The notes under the pieces: model-generated | Databases searched by the model: none | What the model saw: only the letters and a program-made list of their open reading frames with translations | What the model was told of the DNA's origin: nothing | Origin: Leptasterias polaris | Lineage: Eukaryota > Echinodermata > Asteroidea > Forcipulatida > Asteriidae | Direction of reading: 5' to 3' | Length of the DNA stretch: 64,000 bases | Assembly: GCA_037783415.1 (NCBI GenBank) | Contig: JAZGTN010000070.1 | Location: forward strand, 10,547,001 to 10,611,000 | Part shown: positions 33,399 through 48,300 of the stretch, in pieces | Layout of the letters: the number at the start of each line of letters is the position of its first letter | Position numbering within the stretch: the first letter of the stretch is position 1 | Program-made: the position numbers and the translations under genes

Positions 33399-36300
33399 TT
33401 GAAGCAGATTAAGGCCCATTATAATGAAGGAGAACTTTTATATTCCTTGTTTTTACAGGTTTCTGCTTTGAGCAAAAGAGGAACTCTTTCAAGTCAATCA
33501 GTGCTACAATTATGCACCGAAGAGTTTTACCTCTGTGCAACAGATACATGGAAACAAGGAACGAAGGAGACCGGAGTTGTTGATGAAGATCGGCCTCAAA
33601 ATGAAGAAGATCTTGTTGCTGAAGTAAAAACTGGCCAGTTCATCTTAGATCTTGATATTTGAAGAAGAATCCACGAACCCAATGGTATGTTGAAGTTTGA
33701 GGTTCTTGAGACAAGCACATTGGTGCGGTTCATTTATTATAAAAGGGAAAAGCTCTAAGGATTTAAAGTTGATGACACAAATTAATTTCTTGGTAGTTGA
33801 AAGTGATGGCACTTTTGTTGAGAGTTATTCTGTGGTGGAACAAAATCTTGATGGTACAGAATGCAGTCGATTTTCCATAGGTGAGAACTCTTGATACACA
33901 GCTATGACAATAGGCCCTATAACCACGCACTGGCAGATGTTGAGCCAGTTTAGCCTGGGGTGCAGTTTATTGTCGTACTCCAGGACAACAAAGTTTTTCA
34001 TCCAAGGAGGGGTTGTCTTGAGCTTGAAATGAACATCTTGAAGGTTGAAGCAGATTAAGGCCCATTAATGAAGGAGAACTTCTATATTCCTTGTTTTTAC
34101 AGGTTTCTGCTTTGAGCAAAAGAGGAACTCTTTCAAGTCAATCAGTGCTACAATTATGCACCGAAGAGTTTTGCCTCTGTGCAACAGATACATGGAAACA
34201 AGGAACGAAGGAGACCAGAGTTGTTGAAGAAGATGAGTCTCAAATTGAAGATCGGCCTCAAAATGAAGAAGATCTTGTTGCTGAAGTAAAAACTGGCCAG
34301 TTCATCTTAGATCTTGATATTTGAAGAAGAATCCACGAACCCAATGGTATGTTGAAGTTTGAAGTTCTTGAGACAAGCACATTGGTGCGGTTCATTTATT
34401 ATGAAAGGGAAAAGCTCTAAGGATTTAAAGTTGATGACACAAATTAATTTCTTGGTAGTTGAAAGTGATGGCACTTTTGTTGAGAGTTATTGTGTGGTGG
34501 AACAAAATGTTGATGGTACAGAATGCAGTCGATTTTCCATAGGTGAGAACTCTTGATACACAGCTATGACAAGGCCCTAACCAGGCACTGGCAGATGTTG
34601 AGCCAGTTAAGCCTGGGGTGCAGTTTATTGTCGTACTCCAGGACAACAAAGTTTTTCATCCAAGGAGGGGTTGTCTTGAGCTTGAAATGAACATCTTGAA
34701 GGTTGAAGCAGATTAAGGCCCATTATAATGAAGGAGAACTTTTATATTCCTTGTTTTTATAGGTTTCTGCTTTGAGCAAAAGAGGAACTCTTTCAAGTCA
34801 ATCAGTGCTACAATTATGCACTGAAGAGTTTTACCTCTGTGCAACAGATACATGGAAACAAGGAACGAAGGAGACCGGAGTTGTTGATGAAGATCGGCCT
34901 CAAAATGAAGAAGATCTTGTTGCTGAAGTAAAAACTGGCCAGTTCATCTTAGATCTTGATATTTGAAGAAGAATCCACGAACCCAATGGTATGTTGAAGT
35001 TTGAGGTTCTTGAGACAAGCACATTGGTGCGGTTCATTTATTATAAAAGGGAAAAGCTCTAAGGATTTAAAGTTGATGACACAAATTAATTTCTTGGTAG
35101 TTGAAAGTGATGGCACTTTTGTTGAGAGTTATTCTGTGGTGGAACAAAATGTTGATGGTACAGAATGCAGTCGATTTTCCATAGGTGAGAACTCTTGATA
35201 CACAGCTATGACAATAGGCCCTAACCACGCACTGGCAGATGTTGAGCCAGTTTAGCCTGGGGTGCAGTTTATTGTCGTACTCCAGGACAACAAAGTTTTT
35301 CATCCAAGGAGGGGTTGTCTTGAGCTTGAAATGAACATCTTGAAGGTTGAAGCAGATTAAGGCCCATTATAATGAAGGAGAACTTTTATATTCCTTGTTT
35401 TTACAGGTTTCTGCTTTGAGCAAAAGAGGAACTCTTTCAAGTCAATCAGTGCTACAATTATGCACCGAAGAGTTTTACCTCTGTGCAACAGATACATGGA
35501 AACAAGGAACGAAGGAGATCGGAGTTGTTGATGAAGATCGGCCTCAAAATGAAGAAGATCTTGTTGCTGAAGTAAAAACTGGCCAGTTCATCTTAGAACT
35601 TGATATTTGAAGAAGAATCCACGAACCCAATGGTATGTTGAAGTTTGAAGTTCTTGAGACAAGCACATTGGTGCGGTTCATTTATTATGAAAGGGAAAAG
35701 CTCTAAAAGGATTTAAAGTTGATGACACAAATTAATTTCTTCGTAGTTGAAAGTGATGGCACTTTTGTTGAGAGTTATTGTGTGGTGGAACAAAATGTTG
35801 ATGGTACAGAATGCAGTCGATTTTCCATAGGTGAGAACTCTTGATACACAGCTATGACAAGGCCCTAACCAGGCACTGGCAGATGTTGAGCCAGTTAAGC
35901 CTGGGGTGCAGTTTATTGTCGTACTCCAGGACAACAAAGTTTTTCATCCAAGGAGGGGTTGTCTTGAGCTTGAAATGAACATCTTGAAGGTTGAAGCAGA
36001 TTAAGGCCCATTATAATGAAGGAGAACTTTTATATTCCTTGTTTTTACAGGTTTCTGCTTTGAGCAAAAGAGGAACTCTTTCAAGTCAATCAGTGCTACA
36101 ATTATGCACCGAAGAGTTTTACCTCTGTGCAACAGATACATGGAAACAAGGAACGAAGGAGATCGGAGTTGTTGATGAAGATCGGCCTCAAAATGAAGAA
36201 GATCTTGTTGCTGAAGTAAAAACTGGCCAGTTCATCTTAGAACTTGATATTTGAAGAAGAATCCACGAACCCAATGGTATGTTGAAGTTTGAAGTTCTTG

Positions 36301-39300
36301 AGACAAGCACATTGGTGCGGTTCATTTATTATAAAAGGGAAAAGCTCTAAGGATTTAAAGTTGATGACACAAATTAATTTCTTGGTAGTTGAAAGTGATG
36401 GCACTTTTGTTGAGAGTTATTCTGTGGTGGAACAAAATCTTGATGGTACAGAATGCAGTCGATTTTCCATAGGTGAGAACTCTTGATACAGTTATGACAA
36501 TAGGCCCTAACCAGGCACTGGCAGATGTTGAGCCAGTTTAGCCTGGGGTGCAGTTTATTGTCGTACTCCAGGACAACAAAGTTTTTCATCCAAGGAGGGG
36601 TTGTCTTGAGCTTGAAATGAACATCTTGAAGGTTGAAGCAGATTAAGGCCCATTATAATGAAGGAGAACTTTTATATTCCTTGTTTTTACAGGTTTCTGC
36701 TTTGAGCAAAAGAGGAACTCTTTCAAGTCAATCAGTGCTACAATTATGCACCGAAGAGTTTTACCTCTGTGCAACAGATATATGGAAACAAGGAACGAAG
36801 GAGACCGGAGTTGTTGATGAAGATCGGCCTCAAAATGAAGAAGATCTTGTTGCTGAAGTAAAAACTGGCCAGTTCATCTTAGATCTTGATATTTGAAGAA
36901 GAATCCACGAACCCAATGGTATGTTGAAGTTTGAGGTTCTTGAGACAAGCACATTGGTGCGGTTCATTTATTATAAAAGGGAAAAGCTCTAAGGATTTAA
37001 AGTTGATGACACAAATTAATTTCTTGGTAGTTGAAAGTGATGGCACTTTTGTTGAGAGTTATTCTGTGGTGGAACAAAATCTTGATGGTACAGAATGCAG
37101 TCGATTTTCCATAGGTGAGAACTCTTGATACACAGCTATGACAATAGGCCCTAACCACGCACTGGCAGATGTTGAGCCAGTTTAGCCTGGGGTGCAGTTT
37201 ATTGTCGTACTCCAGGACAACAAAGTTTTTCATCCAAGGAGGTGATATCTTCAGCATGAAATTATTTTCTTGAAGGTTGAAGCAGATTAAGGCCCATTAT
37301 AATGAAGGAGAACTTTTATATTCCTTGTTTTTACAGGTTTCTGCTTTGAGCAAAAGAGGAACTCTTTCAAGTCAATCAGTGCTACAATTATGCACCGAAG
37401 AGTTTTACCTCTGTGCAACAGATACATGGAAACAAGGAACGAAGGAGACCGGAGTTGTTGATGAAGATCGGCCTCAAAATGAAGAAGATCTTGTTGCTGA
37501 AGTAAAAACTGGCCAGTTCATCTTAGATCTTGATATTTGAAGAAGAATCCACGAACCCAATGGTATGTTGAAGTTTGAGGTTCTTGAGACAAGCACATTG
37601 GTGCGGTTCATTTATTATAAAAGGGAAAAGCTCTAAGGATTTAAAGTTGATGACACAAATTAATTTCTTGGTAGTTGAAAGTGATGGCACTTTTGTTGAG
37701 AGTTATTCTGTGGTGGAACAAAATCTTGATGGTACAGAATGCAGTCGATTTTCCATAGGTGAGAACTCTTGATACACAGCTATGACAATAGGCCCTATAA
37801 CCACGCACTGGCAGATGTTGAGCCAGTTTAGCCTGGGGTGCAGTTTATTGTCGTACTCCAGGACAACAAAGTTTTTCATCCAAGGAGGGGTTGTCTTGAG
37901 CTTGAAATGAACATCTTGAAGGTTGAAGCAGATTAAGGCCCATTAATGAAGGAGAACTTCTATATTCCTTGTTTTTACAGGTTTCTGCTTTGAGCAAAAG
38001 AGGAACTCTTTCAAGTCAATCAGTGCTACAATTATGCACCGAAGAGTTTTGCCTCTGTGCAACAGATACATGGAAACAAGGAACGAAGGAGACCAGAGTT
38101 GTTGAAGAAGATGAGTCTCAAATTGAAGATCGGCCTCAAAATGAAGAAGATCTTGTTGCTGAAGTAAAAACTGGCCAGTTCATCTTAGATCTTGATATTT
38201 GAAGAAGAATCCACGAACCCAATGGTATGTTGAAGTTTGAAGTTCTTGAGACAAGCACATTGGTGCGGTTCATTTATTATGAAAGGGAAAAGCTCTAAGG
38301 ATTTAAAGTTGATGACACAAATTAATTTCTTGGTAGTTGAAAGTGATGGCACTTTTGTTGAGAGTTATTGTGTGGTGGAACAAAATGTTGATGGTACAGA
38401 ATGCAGTCGATTTTCCATAGGTGAGAACTCTTGATACACAGCTATGACAAGGCCCTAACCAGGCACTGGCAGATGTTGAGCCAGTTAAGCCTGGGGTGCA
38501 GTTTATTGTCGTACTCCAGGACAACAAAGTTTTTCATCCAAGGAGGGGTTGTCTTGAGCTTGAAATGAACATCTTGAAGGTTGAAGCAGATTAAGGCCCA
38601 TTATAATGAAGGAGAACTTTTATATTCCTTGTTTTTATAGGTTTCTGCTTTGAGCAAAAGAGGAACTCTTTCAAGTCAATCAGTGCTACAATTATGCACT
38701 GAAGAGTTTTACCTCTGTGCAACAGATACATGGAAACAAGGAACGAAGGAGACCGGAGTTGTTGATGAAGATCGGCCTCAAAATGAAGAAGATCTTGTTG
38801 CTGAAGTAAAAACTGGCCAGTTCATCTTAGATCTTGATATTTGAAGAAGAATCCACGAACCCAATGGTATGTTGAAGTTTGAGGTTCTTGAGACAAGCAC
38901 ATTGGTGCGGTTCATTTATTATAAAAGGGAAAAGCTCTAAGGATTTAAAGTTGATGACACAAATTAATTTCTTGGTAGTTGAAAGTGATGGCACTTTTGT
39001 TGAGAGTTATTCTGTGGTGGAACAAAATGTTGATGGTACAGAATGCAGTCGATTTTCCATAGGTGAGAACTCTTGATACACAGCTATGACAATAGGCCCT
39101 AACCACGCACTGGCAGATGTTGAGCCAGTTTAGCCTGGGGTGCAGTTTATTGTCGTACTCCAGGACAACAAAGTTTTTCATCCAAGGAGGGGTTGTCTTG
39201 AGCTTGAAATGAACATCTTGAAGGTTGAAGCAGATTAAGGCCCATTATAATGAAGGAGAACTTTTATATTCCTTGTTTTTACAGGTTTCTGCTTTGAGCA

Positions 39301-41154
39301 AAAGAGGAACTCTTTCAAGTCAATCAGTGCTACAATTATGCACCGAAGAGTTTTACCTCTGTGCAACAGATACATGGAAACAAGGAACGAAGGAGATCGG
39401 AGTTGTTGATGAAGATCGGCCTCAAAATGAAGAAGATCTTGTTGCTGAAGTAAAAACTGGCCAGTTCATCTTAGAACTTGATATTTGAAGAAGAATCCAC
39501 GAACCCAATGGTATGTTGAAGTTTGAAGTTCTTGAGACAAGCACATTGGTGCGGTTCATTTATTATGAAAGGGAAAAGCTCTAAAAGGATTTAAAGTTGA
39601 TGACACAAATTAATTTCTTCGTAGTTGAAAGTGATGGCACTTTTGTTGAGAGTTATTGTGTGGTGGAACAAAATGTTGATGGTACAGAATGCAGTCGATT
39701 TTCCATAGGTGAGAACTCTTGATACACAGCTATGACAAGGCCCTAACCAGGCACTGGCAGATGTTGAGCCAGTTAAGCCTGGGGTGCAGTTTATTGTCGT
39801 ACTCCAGGACAACAAAGTTTTTCATCCAAGGAGGGGTTGTCTTGAGCTTGAAATGAACATCTTGAAGGTTGAAGCAGATTAAGGCCCATTATAATGAAGG
39901 AGAACTTTTATATTCCTTGTTTTTACAGGTTTCTGCTTTGAGCAAAAGAGGAACTCTTTCAAGTCAATCAGTGCTACAATTATGCACCGAAGAGTTTTAC
40001 CTCTGTGCAACAGATACATGGAAACAAGGAACGAAGGAGATCGGAGTTGTTGATGAAGATCGGCCTCAAAATGAAGAAGATCTTGTTGCTGAAGTAAAAA
40101 CTGGCCAGTTCATCTTAGAACTTGATATTTGAAGAAGAATCCACGAACCCAATGGTATGTTGAAGTTTGAAGTTCTTGAGACAAGCACATTGGTGCGGTT
40201 CATTTATTATAAAAGGGAAAAGCTCTAAGGATTTAAAGTTGATGACACAAATTAATTTCTTGGTAGTTGAAAGTGATGGCACTTTTGTTGAGAGTTATTC
40301 TGTGGTGGAACAAAATCTTGATGGTACAGAATGCAGTCGATTTTCCATAGGTGAGAACTCTTGATACAGTTATGACAATAGGCCCTAACCAGGCACTGGC
40401 AGATGTTGAGCCAGTTTAGCCTGGGGTGCAGTTTATTGTCGTACTCCAGGACAACAAAGTTTTTCATCCAAGGAGGGGTTGTCTTGAGCTTGAAATGAAC
40501 ATCTTGAAGGTTGAAGCAGATTAAGGCCCATTATAATGAAGGAGAACTTTTATATTCCTTGTTTTTACAGGTTTCTGCTTTGAGCAAAAGAGGAACTCTT
40601 TCAAGTCAATCAGTGCTACAATTATGCACCGAAGAGTTTTACCTCTGTGCAACAGATATATGGAAACAAGGAACGAAGGAGACCGGAGTTGTTGATGAAG
40701 ATCGGCCTCAAAATGAAGAAGATCTTGTTGCTGAAGTAAAAACTGGCCAGTTCATCTTAGATCTTGATATTTGAAGAAGAATCCACGAACCCAATGGTAT
40801 GTTGAAGTTTGAGGTTCTTGAGACAAGCACATTGGTGCGGTTCATTTATTATAAAAGGGAAAAGCTCTAAGGATTTAAAGTTGATGACACAAATTAATTT
40901 CTTGGTAGTTGAAAGTGATGGCACTTTTGTTGAGAGTTATTCTGTGGTGGAACAAAATCTTGATGGTACAGAATGCAGTCGATTTTCCATAGGTGAGAAC
41001 TCTTGATACACAGCTATGACAATAGGCCCTATAACCACGCACTGGCAGATGTTGAGCCAGTTTAGCCTGGGGTGCAGTTTATTGTCGTACTCCAGGACAA
41101 CAAAGTTTTTCATCCAAGGAGGGGTTGTCTTGAGCTTGAAATGAACATCTTGAA
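33399..41154 (+). repeat. SatA higher-order hexamer, period 3878 bp, two copies
   Basis: Every unit landmark in 33399-37276 recurs exactly 3878 bp later: 34091/37969, 34772/38650, 35347/39225, 35991/39869, 36633/40511. Private variants travel with it, for example ACAGATATATGG (36775 and 40653) and CCCTATAACC (33915 and 37793). An earlier related block begins at 29503, offset 3896 or 3236 bp, showing an older, rearranged round. Confidence 0.9.
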
Positions 41155-44100
41155 GGTTGAAGCAGATTAAGGCCCATTAATGAAGGAGAACTTCTATATT
41201 CCTTGTTTTTACAGGTTTCTGCTTTGAGCAAAAGAGGAACTCTTTCAAGTCAATCAGTGCTACAATTATGCACCGAAGAGTTTTGCCTCTGTGCAACAGA
41301 TACATGGAAACAAGGAACGAAGGAGACCGGAGTTGTTGAAGAAGATGAGTCTCAAATTGAAGATCGGCCTCAAAATGAAGAAGATCTTGTTGCTGAAGTA
41401 AAAACTGGCCAGTTCATCTTAGAACTTGATATTTGAAGAAGAATCCACGAACCCAATGGTATGTTGAAGTTTGAAGTTCTTGAGACAAGCACATTGGTGC
41501 GGTTCATTTATTATAAAAGGGAAAAGCTCTAAGGATTTAAAGTTGATGACACAAATTAATTTCTTGGTAGTTGAAAGTGATGGCACTTTTGTTGAGAGTT
41601 ATTCTGTGGTGGAACAAAATCTTGATGGTACAGAATGCAGTCGATTTTCCATAGGTGAGAACTCTTGATACAGTTATGACAATAGGCCCTAACCAGGCAC
41701 TGGCAGATGTTGAGCCAGTTTAGCCTGGGGTGCAGTTTATTGTCGTACTCCAGGACAACAAAGTTTTTCATCCAAGGAGGTGATATCTTCAGCATGAAAT
41801 TATTTTCTTGAAGGTTGAAGCAGATTAAGGCCCATTATAATGAAGGAGAACTTTTATATTCCTTGTTTTTACAGGTTTCTGCTTTGAGCAAAAGAGGAAC
41901 TCTTTCAAGTCAATCAGTGCTACAATTATGCACCGAAGAGTTTTACCTCTGTGCAACAGATACATGGAAACAAGGAACGAAGGAGACCGGAGTTGTTGAT
42001 GAAGATCGGCCTCAAAATGAAGAAGATCTTGTTGCTGAAGTAAAAACTGGCCAGTTCATCTTAGATCTTGATATTTGAAGAAGAATCCACGAACCCAATG
42101 GTATGTTGAAGTTTGAAGTTCTTGAGACAAGCACATTGGTGCGGTTCATTTATTATAAAAGGGAAAAGCTCTAAGGATTTAAAGTTGATGACACAAATTA
42201 ATTTCTTGGTAGTTGAAAGTGATGGCACTTTTGTTGAGAGTTATTCTGTGGTGGAACAAAATCTTGATGGTACAGAATGCAGTCGATTTTCCATAGGTGA
42301 GAACTCTTGATACAGTTATGACAATAGGCCCTAACCAGGCACTGGCAGATGTTGAGCCAGTTTAGCCTGGGGTGCAGTTTATTGTCGTACTCCAGGACAA
42401 CAAAGTTTTTCATCCAAGGAGGGGTTGTCTTGAGCTTGAAATGAACATCTTGAAGGTTGAAGCAGATTAAGGCCCATTATAATGAAGGAGAACTTTTATA
42501 TTCCTTGTTTTTACAGGTTTCTGCTTTGAGCAAAAGAGGAACTCTTTCAAGTCAATCAGTGCTACAATTATGCACCGAAGAGTTTTACCTCTGTGCAACA
42601 GATACATGGAAACAAGGAACGAAGGAGACCGGAGTTGTTGATGAAGATCGGCCTCAAAATGAAGAAGATCTTGTTGCTGAAGTAAAAACTGGCCAGTTCA
42701 TCTTAGATCTTGATATTTGAAGAAGAATCCACGAACCCAATGGTATGTTGAAGTTTGAAGTTCTTGAGACAAGCACATGGTGCGGTTCATTTATTATAAA
42801 AGGGAAAAGCTCTAAGGATTTAAAGTTGATGACACAAATTAATTTCTTGGTAGTTGAAAGTGATGGCACTTTTGTTGAGAGTTATTCTGTGGTGGAACAA
42901 AATCTTGATGGTACAGAATGCAGTCGATTTTCCATAGGTGAGAACTCTTGATACAGTTATGACAATAGGCCCTAACCAGGCACTGGCAGATGTTGAGCCA
43001 GTTTAGCCTGGGGTGCAGTTTATTGTCGTACTCCAGGACAACAAAGTTTTTCATCCAAGGAGGGGTTGTCTTGAGCTTGAAATGAACATCTTGAAGGTTG
43101 AAGCAGATTAAGGCCTATTATAATGAAGGAGAACTTTTATATTCCTTGTTTTTACAGGTTTCTGCTTTGAGCAAAAGAGGAACTCTTTCAAGTCAATCAG
43201 TGCTACAATTATGCACCGAAGAGTTTTACCTCTGTGCAACAGATACATGGAAACAAGGAACGAAGGAGACCGGAGTTGTTGATGAAGATCGGCCTCAAAA
43301 TGAAGAAGATCTTGTTGCTGAAGTAAAAACTGGCCAGTTCATCTTAGATCTTGATATTTGAAGAAGAATCCACGAACCCAATGGTATGTTGAAGTTTGAA
43401 GTTCTTGAGACAAGCACATTGGTGCGGTTCATTTATTATAAAAGGGAAAAGCTCTAAGGATTTAAAGTTGATGACACAAATTAATTTCTTGGTAGTTGAA
43501 AGTGATGGCACTTTTGTTGAGAGTTATTCTGTGGTGGAACAAAATCTTGATGGTACAGAATGCAGTCGATTTTCCATAGGTGAGAACTCTTGATACAGTT
43601 ATGACAATAGGCCCTAACCAGGCACTGGCAGATGTTGAGCCAGTTTAGCCTGGGGTGCAGTTTATTGTCGTACTCCAGGACAACAAAGTTTTTCATCCAA
43701 GGAGGTGATATCTTCAGCATGAAATTATTTTCTTGAAGGTTGAAGCAGATTAAGGCCCATTATAATGAAGGAGAACTTTTATATTCCTTGTTTTTACAGG
43801 TTTCTGCTTTGAGCAAAAGAGGAACTCTTTCAAGTCAATCAGTGCTACAATTATGCACCGAAGAGTTTTACCTCTGTGCAACAGATACATGGAAACAAGG
43901 AACGAAGGAGACCGGAGTTGTTGATGAAGATCGGCCTCAAAATGAAGAAGATCTTGTTGCTGAAGTAAAAACTGGCCAGTTCATCTTAGATCTTGATATT
44001 TGAAGAAGAATCCACGAACCCAATGGTATGTTGAAGTTTGAAGTTCTTGAGACAAGCACATTGGTGCGGTTCATTTATTATAAAAGGGAAAAGCTCTAAG

Positions 44101-45320
44101 GATTTAAAGTTGATGACACAAATTAATTTCTTGGTAGTTGAAAGTGATGGCACTTTTGTTGAGAGTTATTCTGTGGTGGAACAAAATCTTGATGGTACAG
44201 AATGCAGTCGATTTTCCATAGGTGAGAACTCTTGATACAGTTATGACAATAGGCCCTAACCAGGCACTGGCAGATGTTGAGCCAGTTTAGCCTGGGGTGC
44301 AGTTTATTGTCGTACTCCAGGACAACAAAGTTTTTCATCCAAGGAGGGGTTGTCTTGAGCTTGAAATGAACATCTTGAAGGTTGAAGCAGATTAAGGCCC
44401 ATTATAATGAAGGAGAACTTTTATATTCCTTGTTTTTACAGGTTTCTGCTTTGAGCAAAAGAGGAACTCTTTCAAGTCAATCAGTGCTACAATTATGCAC
44501 CGAAGAGTTTTACCTCTGTGCAACAGATACATGGAAACAAGGAACGAAGGAGACCGGAGTTGTTGATGAAGATCGGCCTCAAAATGAAGAAGATCTTGTT
44601 GCTGAAGTAAAAACTGGCCAGTTCATCTTAGATCTTGATATTTGAAGAAGAATCCACGAACCCAATGGTATGTTGAAGTTTGAAGTTCTTGAGACAAGCA
44701 CATTGGTGCGGTTCATTTATTATGAAAGGGAAAAGCTCTAAGGATTTAAAGTTGATGACACAAATTAATTTCTTGGTAGTTGAGAGTTATTGTGTGGTGG
44801 AACAAAATGTTGATGGTACAGAATGCAGTCGATTTTCCATAGGTGAGAACTCTTGATACACAGCTATGACAATAGGCCCTAACCAGGCACTGGCAGATGT
44901 TGAGCCAGTTTAGCCTGGGGTGCAGTTTATTGTCGTACTCCAGGACAACAAAGTTTTTCATCCAAGGAGGGGTTGTCTTGAGCTTGAAATGAACATCTTG
45001 AAGGTTGAAGCAGATTAAGGCCCATTATAATGAAGGAGAACTTCTATATTCCTTGTTTTTACAGGTTTCTGCTTTGAGCAAAAGAGGAACTCTTTCAAGT
45101 CAATCAGTGCTACAATTATGCACCGAAGAGTTTTACCTCTGTGCAACAGATACATGGAAACAAGGAACGAAGGAGACCGGAGTTGTTGAAGAAGATGAGT
45201 CTCAAATTGAAGATCGGCCTCAAAATGAAGAAGATCTTGTTGCTGAAGTAAAAACTGGCCAGTTCATCTTAGATCTTGATATTTGAAGAAGAATCCACGA
45301 ACCCAATGGTATGTTGAAGT

Positions 45321-48300
45321 TTGAAGTTCTTGAGACAAGCACATTGGTGCGGTTCATTTATTATGAAAGGGAAAAGCTCTAAGGATTTAAAGTTGATGAC
45401 ACAAATTAATTTCTTGGTAGTTGAAAGTGATGGCACTTTTGTTGAGAGTTATTCTGTGGTGGAACAAAATCTTGATGGTACAGAATGCAGTCGATTTTTC
45501 ATAGGTGAGAACTCTTGATACACAGCTATGACAATAGGCCCTAACCAGGCACTGGCAGATGTTGAGCCAGTTAAGCCTGGGGTGCAGTTTATTGTCGTAC
45601 TCCAGGATAACAAAGTTTTTCATCCAAGGAGGGGTTGTCTTGAGCTTGAAATGAACATTTTGAAGGTTGAAGCAGATTAAGGCCCATTATAATGAAGGAG
45701 AACTTTTATATTCCTTGTTTTTACAGGTTTCTGCTTTGAGCAAAAGAGGAACTCTTTCAAGTCAATCAGTGCTACAATTATGCACCGAAGAGTTTTACCT
45801 CTGTGCAACAGATACATGGAAACAAGGAACGAAGGAGACCGGAGTTGTTGATGAAGATTGGCCTAAAAATGAAGAAGATCTTGTTGCTGAAGTAAAAACT
45901 GGCCAGTTCATCTTAGATCTTGATATTTGAAGAAGAATCCACGAACCCAATGGTATGTTGAAGTTTGAGGTTCTTGAGACAAGCACATTGGTGCGGTTCA
46001 TTTATTATAAAAGGGAAAAGCTCTAAGGATTTAAAGTTGATGACACAAATTAATTTCTTGGTAGTTGAAAGTGATGGCACTTTTGTCGAGAGTTATTCTG
46101 TGGTGGAACAAAATCTTGATGGTACAGAATGCAGTCGATTTTCCATAGGTGAGAACTCTTGATACACAGCTATGACAATAGGCCCTAACCAGGCACTGGC
46201 AGATGTTGAGCCAGTTTAGCCTGGGGTGCAGTTTATTGTCGTACTCCAGGACAACAAAGTTTTTCATCCAAGGAGGGGTTGTCTTGAGCTTGAAATGAAC
46301 ATCTTGAGGGTTGAAGCAGATTAAGGCCCATTATAATGAAGGAGAACTTTTATATTCCTTGTTTTTACAGGTTTCTGCTTTGAGCAAAAGAGGAACTCTT
46401 TCAAGTCAATCAGTGCTACAATTATGCACCGAAGAGTTTTACCTCTGTGCAACAGATACATGGAAACAAGGAACGAAGGAGACCGGAGTTGTTGATGAAG
46501 ATCGGCCTCAAAATGAAGAAGATCTTGTTGCTGAAGTAAAAACTGGCCAGTTCATCTTAGATCTTGATATTTGAAGAAGAATCCACGAACCCAATGGTAT
46601 GTTGAAGTTTGAGGTTCTTGAGACAAGCACATTGGTGCGGTTCATTTATTATAAAAGGGAAAAGCTCTAAGGATTTAAAGTTGATGACACAAATTAATTT
46701 CTTGGTAGTTGAAAGTGATGGCACTTTTGTTGAGAGTTATTCTGTGGTGGAACAAAATCTTGATGGTACAGAATGCAGTCGATTTTCCATAGGTGAGAAC
46801 TCTTGATACACAGCTATGACAATAGGCCCTAACCAGGCACTGGCAGATGTTGAGCCAGTTTAGCCTGGGGTGCAGTTTATTGTCGTACTCCAGGACAACA
46901 AAGTTTTTCATCCAAGGAGGTGATATCTTCAGCATGAAATTATTTTCTTGAAGGTTGAAGCAGATTAAGGCCCATTATAATGAAGGAGAACTTTTATATT
47001 CCTTGTTTTTACAGGTTTCTGCTTTGAGCAAAAGAGGAACTCTTTCAAGTCAATCAGTGCTACAATTATGCACCGAAGAGTTTTACCTCTGTGCAACAGA
47101 TACATGGAAACAAGGAACGAAGGAGACCGGAGTTGTTGATGAAGATCGGCCTCAAAATGAAGAAGATCTTGTTGCTGAAGTAAAAACTGGCCAGTTCATC
47201 TTAGATCTTGATATTTGAAGAAGAATCCACGAACCCAATGGTATGTTGAAGTTTGAAGTTCTTGAGACAAGCACATTGGTGCGGTTCATTTATTATGAAA
47301 GGGAAAAGCTCTAAGGATTTAAAGTTGATGACACAAACTAATTTCTTGGTAGTTGAAAGTGATGGCACTTTTGTTGAGAGTTATTCTGTGGTGGAACAAA
47401 ATCTTGATGGTACAGAATGCAGTCGATTTTCCATAGGTGAGAACTCTTGATACAGTTATGACAATAGGCCCTAACCAGGCACTGGCAGATGTTGAGCCAG
47501 TTTAGCCTGGGGTGCAGTTTATTGTCGTACTCCAGGACAACAAAGTTTTTCATCCAAGGAGGGGTTGTCTTGAGCTTGAAATGAACATCTTGAAGGTTGA
47601 AGCAGATTAAGGCCCATTATAATGAAGGAGAACTTTTATATTCCTTGTTTTTACAGGTTTCTGCTTTGAGCAAAAGAGGAACTCTTTCAAGTCAATCAGT
47701 GCTACAATTATGCACCGAAGAGTTTTACCTCTGTGCAACAGATACATGGAAACAAGGAACGAAGGAGACCGGAGTTGTTGATGAAGATCGGCATCAAAAT
47801 GAAGAAGATCTTGTTGCTGAAGTAAAAACTGGCCAGTTCATCTTAGATCTTGATATTTGAAGAAGAATCCACGAACCCAATGGTATGTTGAAGTTTGAAG
47901 TTCTTGAGACAAGCACATTGGTGCGGTTCATTTATTATAAAAGGGAAAAGCTCTAAGGATTTAAAGTTGATGACACAAATTAATTTCTTGGTAGTTGAAA
48001 GTGATGGCACTTTTGTTGAGAGTTATTCTGTGGTGGAACAAAATCTTGATGGTACAGAATGCAGTCGATTTTCCATAGGTGAGAACTCTTGATACACAGC
48101 TATGACAATAGGCCCTAACCAGGCACTGGCAGATGTTGAGCCAGTTTAGCCTGGGGTGCAGTTTATTGTTGTACTCCAGGACAACAAAGTTTTTCATCCA
48201 AGGAGGTGATATCTTCAGCATGAAATTATTTTCTTGAAGGTTGAAGCAGATTAAGGCCCATTATAATGAAGGAGAACTTTTATATTCCTTGTTTTTACAG